Of a stretch of 64,000 nucleotides of DNA, positions 31,303 to 39,135 are shown piece by piece. The notes below the pieces were generated by a model, which was given only the letters and a program-made list of their open reading frames with translations, did no database searches and was not told where the DNA came from. Every line of letters begins with the position of its first letter. Positions within the stretch are counted from its first letter, which is position 1. Source of the stretch: Geothermobacter ehrlichii (GTDB lineage Bacteria > Desulfobacterota > Desulfuromonadia > Desulfuromonadales > Geothermobacteraceae). The stretch is taken from assembly GCF_008124615.1 (NCBI RefSeq), contig NZ_VNIB01000015.1, positions 23,730-87,729 of the forward strand, read 5' to 3'. The position numbers were made by a program, and so were the translations under genes.

Positions 31303-32490
31303 ATGGAAATCCTCCAGAACGCCATCATTCGCCTGCTGAAGCGGGCTCCCTTTTACGGCCACCTGCTGCTGGGGTGCGACCGGCGGCTGGTTTCCGGCGA
31401 AGCCCTCGGCATCACCCTGCGCGGCGGCACGCCGGTGCTGGTCTGCGGCGAGGATTCCCTGCCCCGCTTCGGGCTCAAGCAGCAGGAGGCGTTGCTCGAA
31501 CATCTGGTGCGCCACCTGCTGCACCTGCATCCCGTGCGTGGCCGGGGATGCCATCCCCAGGTCTGGGACCTGGCCTGCGATCTGGCCATCAACCCCGATA
31601 TCGACCATCTGCCGGATAGCGTCGTCCTGCCGCGGACCTGGGATCTGCCCGATGGGCTGGCGGCCGAGGAATACGCGCTGCTGCTGCGGCGCCGGTTCGG
31701 CCTTGGCAGCCAGCGGGGGGAGGGCGCCGGCGACGAAAGACGGGCGGCCAGGGGGCGGACCGACGCCGGTGACGGCGCGGCATCGGCCGAGCTGGCGCAG
31801 GCCGCCGACGAGCGGGCCCGGCTCGACGATCACCGTATCTGGAGCGAGGCTGACGGTACGCCCCGGCGCCTGGCCGAAGAGGTGGTGCGGCAACTGGTGC
31901 GGGACGCGCATCGCAAGAGCGACGGCGAGGTTCCGGACAGTCTGGCGACGCTGGTCGAGGGGTTCCTGGCGCCGCCGGCCATCCCCTGGCGGGATGTGCT
32001 GCGCCAGTTCGTTGCCACGGCCGGCCGCATCGGCCGCAAGAGCACCTGGAAACGGGAGAACCGGCGCTTTGCCCACGTCACCCCGGGCCAGCGCAAGCGC
32101 CGCCGCCTCAATCTGCTGATCGGGGTCGACGTATCCGACTCGACCATGAAGCCGGAACTGCGCGAAGCCTTTGCCCGTGAACTGCTGCGCATCGCCCGTG
32201 CCTCCGACAGCCGGCTGACCGTCCTTTACAGCGGCAGCCGGATCCAGCGGATACGCAGCTTCAACAGCAGCCAGGCCGTGCTCGAAGTTTATCATGGCGG
32301 CGGCTTTACCGACCTGCGTCCGGTTTTCGAATACGGCCGGACGATGCAGCCGCCGCCGGCGGCCGTCATCTACCTGACCGACGGCTACGGTGAGGCACCG
32401 GAGAGCATGGATTTTCCCACTCTCTGGGTGCTGACGGCCGACGGCCGGCGGCCGGCGGACTGGGGGGTGGAGCTGCGGCTCGAACCCTGA
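31303..32490 (+). CDS. VWA-like protein with metallopeptidase-like N-terminus (DUF2201 type)
   Basis: A 395-residue protein with two parts. The N-terminal domain carries a histidine cluster EHLVRHLLHLH (residues 66-76) resembling the zinc motif of DUF2201_N putative metallopeptidases. Here the usual glutamate next to the first histidine is displaced, so peptidase activity is doubtful. The C-terminal domain is VWA-like with a MIDAS-type DVSDST (DXSXS) in LLIGVDVSDSTMKPELREA, and ends TLWVLTADGRRPADWGVEL. A low-complexity basic/acidic linker (about residues 130-170) joins the two. Partner of the upstream MoxR ATPase by context; the substrate is unknown. Confidence 0.8.
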   Translation: MEILQNAIIRLLKRAPFYGHLLLGCDRRLVSGEALGITLRGGTPVLVCGEDSLPRFGLKQQEALLEHLVRHLLHLHPVRGRGCHPQVWDLACDLAINPDIDHLPDSVVLPRTWDLPDGLAAEEYALLLRRRFGLGSQRGEGAGDERRAARGRTDAGDGAASAELAQAADERARLDDHRIWSEADGTPRRLAEEVVRQLVRDAHRKSDGEVPDSLATLVEGFLAPPAIPWRDVLRQFVATAGRIGRKSTWKRENRRFAHVTPGQRKRRRLNLLIGVDVSDSTMKPELREAFARELLRIARASDSRLTVLYSGSRIQRIRSFNSSQAVLEVYHGGGFTDLRPVFEYGRTMQPPPAAVIYLTDGYGEAPESMDFPTLWVLTADGRRPADWGVELRLEP

Positions 32491-32526
32491 ACCGGGATGG
32501 AAAAAACGGACGGAGAGGATGGAAGC

Positions 32527-32934
32527 ATGCAACAGACTGAAGCGATGACTGAGGAGTCGGTACGGCGGCTTTTCGAACAGGCCGGGGCGCGGGTCGCCTC
32601 ACGCGGCGGCCGCACGGAAAACTACGGATCGCCGCGGGAGTTCTCTTTCGAGGTGCGGGCGCAGTTCGCCAACGGTCTCGGCCTGCACGTGGTCGCCCGT
32701 CAGTACAACTACCGGGATCCCTGGGAGGCAACCGGCCGGGTGAACGACCTGGTCGATGTCACCCTGCTCGAAGGGCAGACGCCGTGCCGGCTGCCGAAGG
32801 GGCATCCCTGGTTCCAGCAGGGTGAAGAGGAGGTCGACGTCGATGCCGACGGCCTGCGGGAGATCGTGCGGATCGTTTCCGGACTCAATCCGAAGATTCT
32901 CGCCCTGCAGCGTTTGACCGGCGATCTTGACTGA
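32527..32934 (+). CDS. Hypothetical protein, third gene of the MoxR-VWA operon
   Basis: A 135-residue soluble protein with no signal peptide or membrane helix. I do not recognise the family. It has an acidic N-terminal helix (MTEESVRRLFEQAGARV), a central conserved-looking segment (VVARQYNYRDPWEATGRVND; LPKGHPWFQQGEEE) and a C-terminal helix (ALQRLTGDLD). An in-frame ATG at 32497 would add ten residues. Its position 36 bases after the VWA gene suggests a third component of that ATPase/VWA module. The same-strand unit ends here; the next genes are convergent. Confidence 0.65.
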   Translation: MQQTEAMTEESVRRLFEQAGARVASRGGRTENYGSPREFSFEVRAQFANGLGLHVVARQYNYRDPWEATGRVNDLVDVTLLEGQTPCRLPKGHPWFQQGEEEVDVDADGLREIVRIVSGLNPKILALQRLTGDLD

Positions 32935-32941
32935 GCTGTTG

Positions 32942-33157
32942 CTATGCCCTGAGCCGGGCCAGTTTCAAGGCCAGCAGGACGACCGGGGCGGCGTGAAACG
33001 CCAGGTCGAAGATGTCGATGCCGTGACGCAGCCGGCCGGCTGCCAGCATCCGCAGCTTTTCCAGCAGGTGCGGTTCGGGTGAGAAGGGCGCCAGCCCGAG
33101 CAGCAGGGCGGCGATGACGAGGGGAAGCCAGGGGATCTGGTCGAGAAACCGGCCCAT
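32942..33157 (-). CDS. Small two-helix membrane protein
   Basis: A 71-residue protein with two hydrophobic helices (WLPLVIAALLLGLAPF, residues 9-24; AAPVVLLALKLARL, near the C-terminus) separated by a basic loop (HLLEKLRMLAAGRLRHGIDI). Short proteins of this type are found in Geobacter-like genomes and are sometimes labelled RND transporter, which its size does not support. It follows the small cysteine protein by two bases, and both lie downstream of selB. Confidence 0.7.
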   Translation of the reverse strand: MGRFLDQIPWLPLVIAALLLGLAPFSPEPHLLEKLRMLAAGRLRHGIDIFDLAFHAAPVVLLALKLARLRA

Positions 33158-33159
33158 GG

Positions 33160-33333
33160 TCAGTCGTTTCGTTTGTTGCCGCGACCGTCGAACTCTTCCA
33201 GCCGCTTTTTCAGCTCGTCGCTCAGGGTCACCTGGCCGTCCAGAACGCACCCCGGCCGGCCGGGGATGCACTCCCCGCCCAGCTTGCGGCAGGTGCCGCT
33301 GTCGTGGTCGAAATTCTTGCAGCTGAAGGTCAT
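33160..33333 (-). CDS. Small four-cysteine protein
   Basis: A 57-residue protein read from ATG at 33331-33333 (reverse strand) to TGA at 33160-33162. It begins MTFSCKNFDHDSGTCRKLGG and then has ECIPGRPGCV, giving four cysteines (residues 5, 15, 22, 29), followed by an acidic/basic helix. The spacing suggests a small metal-binding or Fe-S knuckle; similar short CKNFD...GRPGC proteins are known to me from deltaproteobacteria but have no assigned function. It is two bases upstream of the small membrane protein gene, probably an operon. Confidence 0.65.
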   Translation of the reverse strand: MTFSCKNFDHDSGTCRKLGGECIPGRPGCVLDGQVTLSDELKKRLEEFDGRGNKRND

Positions 33334-33358
33334 TCTCTGTTTCGTTCCGCTCGGTTCC

Positions 33359-33390
33359 TGCGGAATGAATCCGCATAAACGTTTATCCGC
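33359..33390. repeat. Tandem small palindromes (GCGGA/TCCGC, ATAAACGTTTAT)
   Basis: TGCGGA-ATGAA-TCCGCA is directly followed by the perfect 12-base palindrome ATAAACGTTTAT (33375-33386) and another CCGC. This is a fragment of the 'GCGTTTATCCGCG' class of dispersed intergenic repeats also seen at 43.4-43.7 kb and 60.2 kb. It occupies the gap between selB and the small cysteine gene. Confidence 0.5.
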
Positions 33391-33417
33391 AAATAGTGAA
33401 ATATCCTCGAAACTGCT

Positions 33418-35343
33418 TCATTTTTCCTGTTCATCCTTGGGCAGTTTCCAGGCGACCCGAACGTCGCCCCGGCGCAGGGTGTACTTGCGGAGATCCCAGT
33501 ATTCGAGCAGGGCCTGCACCAGTTTGCGGGCCGAGCCGAAGATGTCGCGGAACTCGGCCAGGGTCAGGGTTTCGTGGTCGGCGAAATGTTGCCGCAACAG
33601 GCTGAGGGCCTGGTTGTAGGTTTCGCGGTGCAGGGAATTTTCCGCGTTCAGGCGCACCAGCTTGCCCTGGTCGAACAGCAGCTGCAGCAGCGGTTCGGCC
33701 TGTTCCAGCTCGAGCCCGAGCTGGGCGGCCATCTCGCGGTGGTTTTTCGCCTGCGGGCCGGCCTGGCGGTAGAACCGTTCGAGACGGTCGAGCTGTCGCT
33801 GAAGCTCGGGTGCGATCTCGATGCTGAAGTCCGCCCTGGCGACCAGCTCTTCTTTGGCCACCAGTTCGCCGGCGTCCAGCAGCGCCGCCAGCACCGCGTC
33901 GAAGGCCTTCTGCCGCAGTCGTGCAGGAAGGACTCCCTTCAGGGCGGCGCGGGGCATCCCTGACTGCAGCGGGTTGTCCCGGTGCCATCGGTCGACCGTT
34001 TCGAGCAGGGACCGTTGCCACAGGCGCACAGTCTCTTCCGTGGCCCACTGGTCCGCAAGCCGGCGCACCCGGCCGGCTTCCTCCAGGGCGCGCAGGTGGT
34101 CCTCGATCCGTTCGCGGCCGAGTCCGGAGGCCTGCTCCAGCTCCCTGAGCGTGGCGCAGGCCAGTTCCTGGACCTTCTGCAGCAGGAACGATTTTTCCCC
34201 CGACTCGAGTTCCTCCAGCGCCGCCAGCACCTCCCGGCGGAAGCGCTTGTGACGGTTCGGGGCGGGGTCGACCACCAGGCCGCCGCCGATGGTGGTGACC
34301 GGCGAATAGGAGCGGATGATGAACCGGTCCAGGCGGTGGGCCACCAGCGGCCGGTCGAGGTGGATCTGCACGATGGCGCTCTCTCCGGGGCGCAGCACGT
34401 CGCGGTCGAGCAGGGCGACGATGCCGACCGCCCGGGCCGTTCCCAGCATCAGGTGCACCGGATCGCGAAAGCGCAGCGGCCGGAGCGCCTCCGGCAGCAG
34501 GTCGAGGCGGGCGTCGAGGCGGCGGGTCGGGGCGAAGATGCCGGGAGTGGCGACCACCGAGCCGCGGGGGACCTGGTTCCGGTCGAGGCCGGCCAGGTTC
34601 AGGGCGACGCGCTGTCCGGCGACGGCCTCCGCCACCTTGCGGCCATGCACCTGCACCTCGCGCACCCGCACCCTGACATCCGCCGGCAGCACGTCCACCT
34701 GGTCGTCGGGCCGCACCCGCCCTGAAAGGAGGGTGCCGGTGATCACCGTGCCGAAGCCGGCGACGCTGAAGTGCCGGTCGACCGGCAGGCGCAGGGGGCC
34801 GTCCGCCGGCTTGGGTTCGATTTTGCGGACTTCCTCGGCGATGGTGCGGACCAGCTCGGGAATGCCTTCGCCGTGCAGGGCGGCCACCCGGCAGCAGGGG
34901 GCGCCGTCGAGAAAGCTGCCTGCCACTTCCTCCCGGATCTCTTCCTCGACCAGCTCGATCAGGTCGTCCTCGGCCTGGTCGCACTTGGTCAGGACGATAA
35001 TGCCACGTGGAATCCGCAGCAGCTTGAGAATCTGCAGGTGTTCCCGCGTCTGCGGCATGACCCCTTCGTTGACGTCGACCACCAGCAGGACCAGGTCGAT
35101 GCCGCCGATGCCGGCCAGCATGTTGTTGATGAAACGTTCGTGACCGGGGACGTCCACCACGCCGGCCAGGGTGCCGTCGGGCAGCCGAAAGGGGGCGAAG
35201 CCGAGTTCGATGGAGATGCCGCGCTTTTTTTCCTCTTTCAGCCGGTCGGTTTCGACGCCGGTCAGGGCGCGGATCAGGACGGTCTTGCCGTGATCGACAT
35301 GGCCGGCGGTTCCGATGATGACATGCTGCTGGGGACGGCTCAT
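33418..35343 (-). CDS. selB: Selenocysteine-specific elongation factor SelB
   Basis: A 641-residue translation GTPase delivering Sec-tRNA to UGA codons marked by a SECIS hairpin. G1 is GHVDHGKT (residues 14-21), G3 DVPGHERFI, G4 TKCDQ. EF-Tu-like domains 2 and 3 follow (FSVAGFGTVITGTLLSGR), and then the C-terminal winged-helix array that binds the SECIS RNA (LEYWDLRKYTLRRGDVRVAW at the end). The length is normal. It lies 22 bases downstream of selA in the same minus-strand operon, with selC (tRNA-Sec) just beyond selA. No selenoprotein gene was identified within the window. Confidence 0.96.
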   Translation of the reverse strand: MSRPQQHVIIGTAGHVDHGKTVLIRALTGVETDRLKEEKKRGISIELGFAPFRLPDGTLAGVVDVPGHERFINNMLAGIGGIDLVLLVVDVNEGVMPQTREHLQILKLLRIPRGIIVLTKCDQAEDDLIELVEEEIREEVAGSFLDGAPCCRVAALHGEGIPELVRTIAEEVRKIEPKPADGPLRLPVDRHFSVAGFGTVITGTLLSGRVRPDDQVDVLPADVRVRVREVQVHGRKVAEAVAGQRVALNLAGLDRNQVPRGSVVATPGIFAPTRRLDARLDLLPEALRPLRFRDPVHLMLGTARAVGIVALLDRDVLRPGESAIVQIHLDRPLVAHRLDRFIIRSYSPVTTIGGGLVVDPAPNRHKRFRREVLAALEELESGEKSFLLQKVQELACATLRELEQASGLGRERIEDHLRALEEAGRVRRLADQWATEETVRLWQRSLLETVDRWHRDNPLQSGMPRAALKGVLPARLRQKAFDAVLAALLDAGELVAKEELVARADFSIEIAPELQRQLDRLERFYRQAGPQAKNHREMAAQLGLELEQAEPLLQLLFDQGKLVRLNAENSLHRETYNQALSLLRQHFADHETLTLAEFRDIFGSARKLVQALLEYWDLRKYTLRRGDVRVAWKLPKDEQEK

Positions 35344-35365
35344 GCGGAAAACTTCACGTATCGGG

Positions 35366-36784
35366 TCAGAGGTTGTCGAAGGCGTCGGTCAGGGCCTGAA
35401 GCAGCCGCCGGTCCTCGCCGGGCAGCACGGTGCGCAGGTCGAACAGGAGACGATCCTCCTGCACCCGGCCGACGACCGGCGGCCGGCCTTGCCGCAGACG
35501 GCGGTTCAGTGCCGTCACGCTTGCCGAGCGCGGCCGGACGGCGAGGGCGTATCCGGGCAGCTCGGTCAGCGGCAGGGCGCCACCGCCGACGCGGGCGGTC
35601 GTACGGACGACGGATATTTCGGCCCGTTCGCCGAGCGCCTGCATCCGTTTCGCCAGCCGCCGGCAGCGGTCGGCCAGGGTGCGGGGTGTCATCTGCAGCA
35701 GTCTCAGCACCGGGTTTTCCCGCAGCAGCCGCTCGCGGTCGAGATAGAGCCTCAGGGTGGCCTCCAGCGCGGCCAGGGTCATCTTGTCGATCCGCAGGGC
35801 CCGGGCCATCGGATGGCGCCGGACCTTCTCCACCGCCTCCCGCCGGCCGACGATCAGTCCGGCCTGGGGACCGCCAAGCAGCTTGTCGCCGCTGAAGGTG
35901 ACCAGGTCGAGGCCCGCCGCCACCGATTCCCTGACGGTCGGTTCGCGCGGCAGGCCGAAGTTGCTCAGGTCGATGAGCATGCCGCTGCCGAGGTCCTCGA
36001 TGACCGGCAGGCCGTGCTCGCGGCCGAGTTCGACCAGTTCGGCGGCTGCAACCTCGGCGTGAAAACCGACGATGCGGTAGTTGCTGGTGTGGACCTTGAG
36101 CAGCAGGCCGGTGCGCTCGCCTATCGCCTGCCGGTAGTCGCGCAGGTGGGTCTTGTTGGTGGTGCCGACCTCGCGCAGGATGACGCCGCCGGCAGCCATC
36201 ACGTCCGGAATGCGGAAGGCGCCGCCGATCTCCACCATCTCGCCGCGGGAAACGATCGCTTCCTTTCCCCTGGCCAGGGTGGTCAGGGCCAGCAGCACGG
36301 CGCCGGCGTTGTTGTTCACCACCGTGGCCGCCTCGGCGCCGGTCAGGCGACAGAGCAGATCCTCGACGTGGCTGTAGCGGTGGCCGCGTTCGCCGCTGGC
36401 GAGGTCGAATTCGAGATTGCTGTAGCCGCGGGAAACGGCCGTGACGGCCTCGAGTGCCGCCCGGCACAGGGGCGAGCGGCCCAGGTTGGTGTGCAGCAGG
36501 GTGCCGGTGGCGTTGATGACCGGCCGCAGGCTGGGCTGGTGGAGCTGCCGCGCAAGAATGGCGGCCCGTTCGGCCACGGCGTCGGGGCCGGCTGCCAGGT
36601 CGGCCGGAAGCGCCTGGTCGCGCAGAATCTCCTGCCGCAGCCTGTCGACGACGCGCTGGCAGGCCTCGAGCAGCAGCGGGTGCGGAATCTCCGTTTCGAG
36701 CCGGCGAACCGCAGGAGCCTTGAGCAGCCGGTCGACGGCCGGCAGTTTGCGTAACAGCGCCTGTTTGTCGGTTGTCTGTGGCAT
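35366..36784 (-). CDS. selA: L-seryl-tRNA(Sec) selenium transferase SelA
   Basis: A 472-residue pyridoxal-phosphate enzyme converting seryl-tRNA(Sec) to selenocysteinyl-tRNA with selenophosphate. The PLP-binding lysine is K301 in LVTFSGDKLLGGPQAG. Other landmarks are INATGTLLHTNLGRSPL, VNNNAGAVLLALTTLARGKE and REVGTTNKTHLRDYRQAI. Full length, all active-site features present. Between its start and tRNA-Sec lies a 366-base gap containing a dispersed repeat and the att-like duplication. Confidence 0.96.
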   Translation of the reverse strand: MPQTTDKQALLRKLPAVDRLLKAPAVRRLETEIPHPLLLEACQRVVDRLRQEILRDQALPADLAAGPDAVAERAAILARQLHQPSLRPVINATGTLLHTNLGRSPLCRAALEAVTAVSRGYSNLEFDLASGERGHRYSHVEDLLCRLTGAEAATVVNNNAGAVLLALTTLARGKEAIVSRGEMVEIGGAFRIPDVMAAGGVILREVGTTNKTHLRDYRQAIGERTGLLLKVHTSNYRIVGFHAEVAAAELVELGREHGLPVIEDLGSGMLIDLSNFGLPREPTVRESVAAGLDLVTFSGDKLLGGPQAGLIVGRREAVEKVRRHPMARALRIDKMTLAALEATLRLYLDRERLLRENPVLRLLQMTPRTLADRCRRLAKRMQALGERAEISVVRTTARVGGGALPLTELPGYALAVRPRSASVTALNRRLRQGRPPVVGRVQEDRLLFDLRTVLPGEDRRLLQALTDAFDNL

Positions 36785-36837
36785 GTCGGCTCGATCCGGT
36801 GCGTGGAGCGGGCAAAAAGGAATTTAATCGTATATGT

Positions 36838-36940
36838 CTAACGCAGAGTCACAGAGGGGCTGAGACGGAGAGAAAAAGCAGGTTCTTTTCCAGGTCGAAG
36901 AACAATCAGCGTTCTCTCTTTTTCAGCGCCTCTCCGTTAA
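36838..36940. repeat. Degenerate palindromic repeat (AACGCAGAG / CTCTCCGTT type)
   Basis: The segment starts AACGCAGAGTCACAGAGGGG and returns as CTCTCTTTTTCAGCGCCTCTCCGTT about 70 bases later, an imperfect inverted repeat of the same general class as 31204-31285. It lies directly upstream of selA. Nothing coding is seen in it. Confidence 0.5.
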
Positions 36941-36970
36941 AAATGTGTGCTCGCTTCGCTTCCCCTCTCG

Positions 36971-37172
36971 AGCGAAGTGCGAATATCTATGGCGGGAGTA
37001 GATGGGAATCGCCGCCTACGTCGCCGCCGTCCTGGCGGTTCCTGCGTCGGCTCCCCTCCGCTCGCTGCCGCCGGCATCCTGCCGGCTTATCGTCCACAGG
37101 ACGCGCTCGTTTCGCTTCGATTCCCATCCGAAGCGAAGTGCGAATATCTATGGCGGGAGTAGATGGGAATCG
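36971..37172. repeat. 41-bp direct repeat duplicating the tRNA-Sec 3' end
   Basis: Identical 41-base copies at 36971-37011 and 37132-37172, spaced 161 bases. Each contains 19-20 bases of flank (AGCGAAGTGCGAATATCTA) and the last 22 bases of the tRNA-Sec gene including the encoded CCA. Between them is a hairpin TTCGCTTCG/CGAAGCGAA (37111-37137) whose loop is the complement of the tRNA T-arm (GATGGGAAT). tRNA 3'-end duplications are the usual scar of integrase-mediated insertion, and selC is a known target; no integrase is present. Confidence 0.85.
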
Positions 37173-37246
37173 AACCCACCCGGGACGGGATACGCCCCAC
37201 ACCGGTTTTGAAGACCGGGCGCGCCACCAGGCCGCGAGCTACTCCC
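37151..37246 (-). tRNA. selC: tRNA-Sec (anticodon UCA)
   Basis: A 96-base selenocysteine tRNA on the minus strand with encoded CCA. The eight-base-pair acceptor stem GGGAGTAG/CTACTCCC is longer than in normal tRNAs and typical of bacterial tRNA-Sec. The anticodon arm is CCGGT-CTTCAAA-ACCGG with UCA (complement of 37209-37211). A long extra arm follows (GTGTGGGGCGTATCCCGTCCC region), then the T arm GGTGGGTTCGATTCCCATC. Together with selA and selB this is a complete Sec-insertion set. Confidence 0.97.
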
Positions 37247-37293
37247 CTGTGTTTTCGTGTCGTTCCGGCCAGGCTGTCCATCGGCCTGCCATC

Positions 37294-37322
37294 AGAATAG
37301 TGATTTTTGCATGGACGGGCAA
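37294..37322 (-). promoter_or_regulatory. Possible promoter of tRNA-Sec
   Basis: On the minus strand TTGCCC (37317-37322) and TATTCT (37294-37299) are 17 bases apart, which would start transcription about 40 bases before the tRNA 5' end. The rest of the 203-base gap up to rlmD shows nothing I can identify. Confidence 0.4.
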
Positions 37323-37449
37323 GCAAAAGTGGCACCCCAGGTCCACCGACTGTTTTGGGGCCGAGGGGCCGAAACGGATCCGGATGCAAGGGGCGTCCCC
37401 CGGTTTGGACAGAGGCGTGGTGGGAGGCCCGCATCAGCGGCGTTTCCCT

Positions 37450-38838
37450 CTATTTACGCCTTCCGCCAGGCTCCGGCATCAGCAGCGCCAGACTTTCGAC
37501 ATGCGCCGTCTGCGGAAACATGTCGTAGGCGAGCAGGTGGTCGATGCGGAAGCCTTTTTGCCGCAGCAGGGCCAGGTCGCGCGCCAGGGTCCGGGGGTTG
37601 CACGACATGTAGACCAGCGCCCGTGGCCGGAAGCCGGCCAGCATGTCGAGCACCTCGGGATCGCATCCGGATCGGGGCGGGTTGACGGTCACCGGGCTGC
37701 CGGCGGGCAGTTGCGCCAGAAGGTGCGGCAGCAGCTTTTCCGCCGCGCCGGCGAGAAACCGGCAGTGGGTTAATCGGTTGCGCTCGGCGTTGCGGCCGGC
37801 GTAGCCGACCGCTTCCGGCACCACCTCGACGCCGGTCACCGAGAAGCCGCGGGCGGCCAGATGCATGGCGATGCCGCCGATGCCGCAGTAGAGGTCGAGG
37901 GCCTGCTCGCCGGGACGCGGCGTCAGCCAGTCGGCGATCTGCCGGTACATGCGTACCGCCTGGTCGTGGTTGACCTGCAGAAACGAGGTCGGGCCGATAT
38001 GGACGCTGAAGTCTCCCAGCCGGTCGAGCAGGTCTCTGGCTCCGGCCATTCTCAGGGTTTCCCGGCCGAGGATGACGTTGCCGGTGCCGGCGTTGACGTT
38101 CTGGTGTACCGCCACGACCTCCGGTACCCGGCGCCGCAGCCAGGAGACGAGGGGATTGATACGTTTGAAGTCGCGGCGGTCAGTCACCAGGGTGACCAGG
38201 GCCTTCCGGTTGGCCGGGCTGACCCTGACCAGCAGGTAGCGCATCAGGCCCCGCTGCTGTTTCGGGTTCCAGACCGGCAGTTTCTGGCGGCCGATTTCGT
38301 CCTTCACGGTCCGGGCGATGCGGTTGATCAGGGGGTGGTGCAGGGGACAATCGCTGATGTCGACGATGTCGTGGCTGCCGCGCCGGTAGAGGCCGATGAC
38401 AATTCCGCGGCGGTTGCGGCCGATGACCAGTTTGGCGGTGGTGCGGTAGCCGAAATCCCGGGGCGCCGGGACGATGTCGGGCAGATGCAGGTCGTGCAGG
38501 CCGTGTTCGGCCAGTGCCGACAGGACCAGGTCTTTCTTGGCGGCCAGCTGGCTTTCCGGGTGCAGTTCGATGAGGGGACAGCCCTGGCAGACCGCCGCCT
38601 TGCGGCAGGGGGACGGCCGGCGACCGGCGACGGGTTCGAGAATCCGCCGCAGTTTGCCCACCAGCCGCCGCGGGCCGCGATGGACGATCTCCACTTCGAC
38701 CTGTTCGCCCGGATAGGCACCGTAGACCAGCAGTTCCCTGCCGTCACGTTCGGTGCGGCCGAGCCCCTCGGCGGTAAGGCCGTCGATCCGGATCTTGTGG
38801 ATGTCGCCGCCTGCGGCGGTACGGCGATCGGGTTTCAT
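37450..38838 (-). CDS. rlmD: 23S rRNA (uracil-1939-C5)-methyltransferase RlmD
   Basis: A 462-residue RNA methyltransferase (RumA family). An N-terminal TRAM domain is followed by an iron-sulphur site (C78, C84, C87 in CRKAAVCQGC, and C164 in ISDCPLHH), the SAM loop ALDLYCGIGGIAMHLA, the catalytic region VNPPRSGCDPEVL and YMSCNPRTLARDLALL. The ATG at 38838 was chosen because the TRAM domain begins shortly after it; an upstream in-frame start adds 11 unrelated residues. It lies convergent to nothing and divergent to ispG across a 297-base gap. Confidence 0.92.
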   Translation of the reverse strand: MKPDRRTAAGGDIHKIRIDGLTAEGLGRTERDGRELLVYGAYPGEQVEVEIVHRGPRRLVGKLRRILEPVAGRRPSPCRKAAVCQGCPLIELHPESQLAAKKDLVLSALAEHGLHDLHLPDIVPAPRDFGYRTTAKLVIGRNRRGIVIGLYRRGSHDIVDISDCPLHHPLINRIARTVKDEIGRQKLPVWNPKQQRGLMRYLLVRVSPANRKALVTLVTDRRDFKRINPLVSWLRRRVPEVVAVHQNVNAGTGNVILGRETLRMAGARDLLDRLGDFSVHIGPTSFLQVNHDQAVRMYRQIADWLTPRPGEQALDLYCGIGGIAMHLAARGFSVTGVEVVPEAVGYAGRNAERNRLTHCRFLAGAAEKLLPHLLAQLPAGSPVTVNPPRSGCDPEVLDMLAGFRPRALVYMSCNPRTLARDLALLRQKGFRIDHLLAYDMFPQTAHVESLALLMPEPGGRRK

Positions 38839-39019
38839 GGCGCTCCCCTGGGGTGAGTGATAGGCGAACATAAGCCCGTTGTCGCGGTTCTGTCAAATTC
38901 CTTTTCTCGACCTGAATCTGTGAGTTCATCACCGGCGGATGGCACAAGGCCAGGCACTGCACTCTCCATACGCGTGAACTCATTGATTCAAGTTGACCCT
39001 CTGTCAGGCAGGCCGTACA

Positions 39020-39036
39020 CTGCCATGGAATGGCAG
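39020..39036. promoter_or_regulatory. Short perfect palindrome in the rlmD-ispG gap
   Basis: CTGCCAT-GGA-ATGGCAG, a seven-base-pair inverted repeat about 100 bases before ispG. It could be an operator or a remnant repeat; no promoter of recognisable quality was found next to it. Confidence 0.25.
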
Positions 39037-39135
39037 CCTGTTCACGATTTGTGCTCTGTTCATTCGCTAAAATTGTGATGAACAGAAGGGGAACTGTGAA
39101 CACATCCTTGGGGTAAAAAAGCGGAAGCTTTCGAT

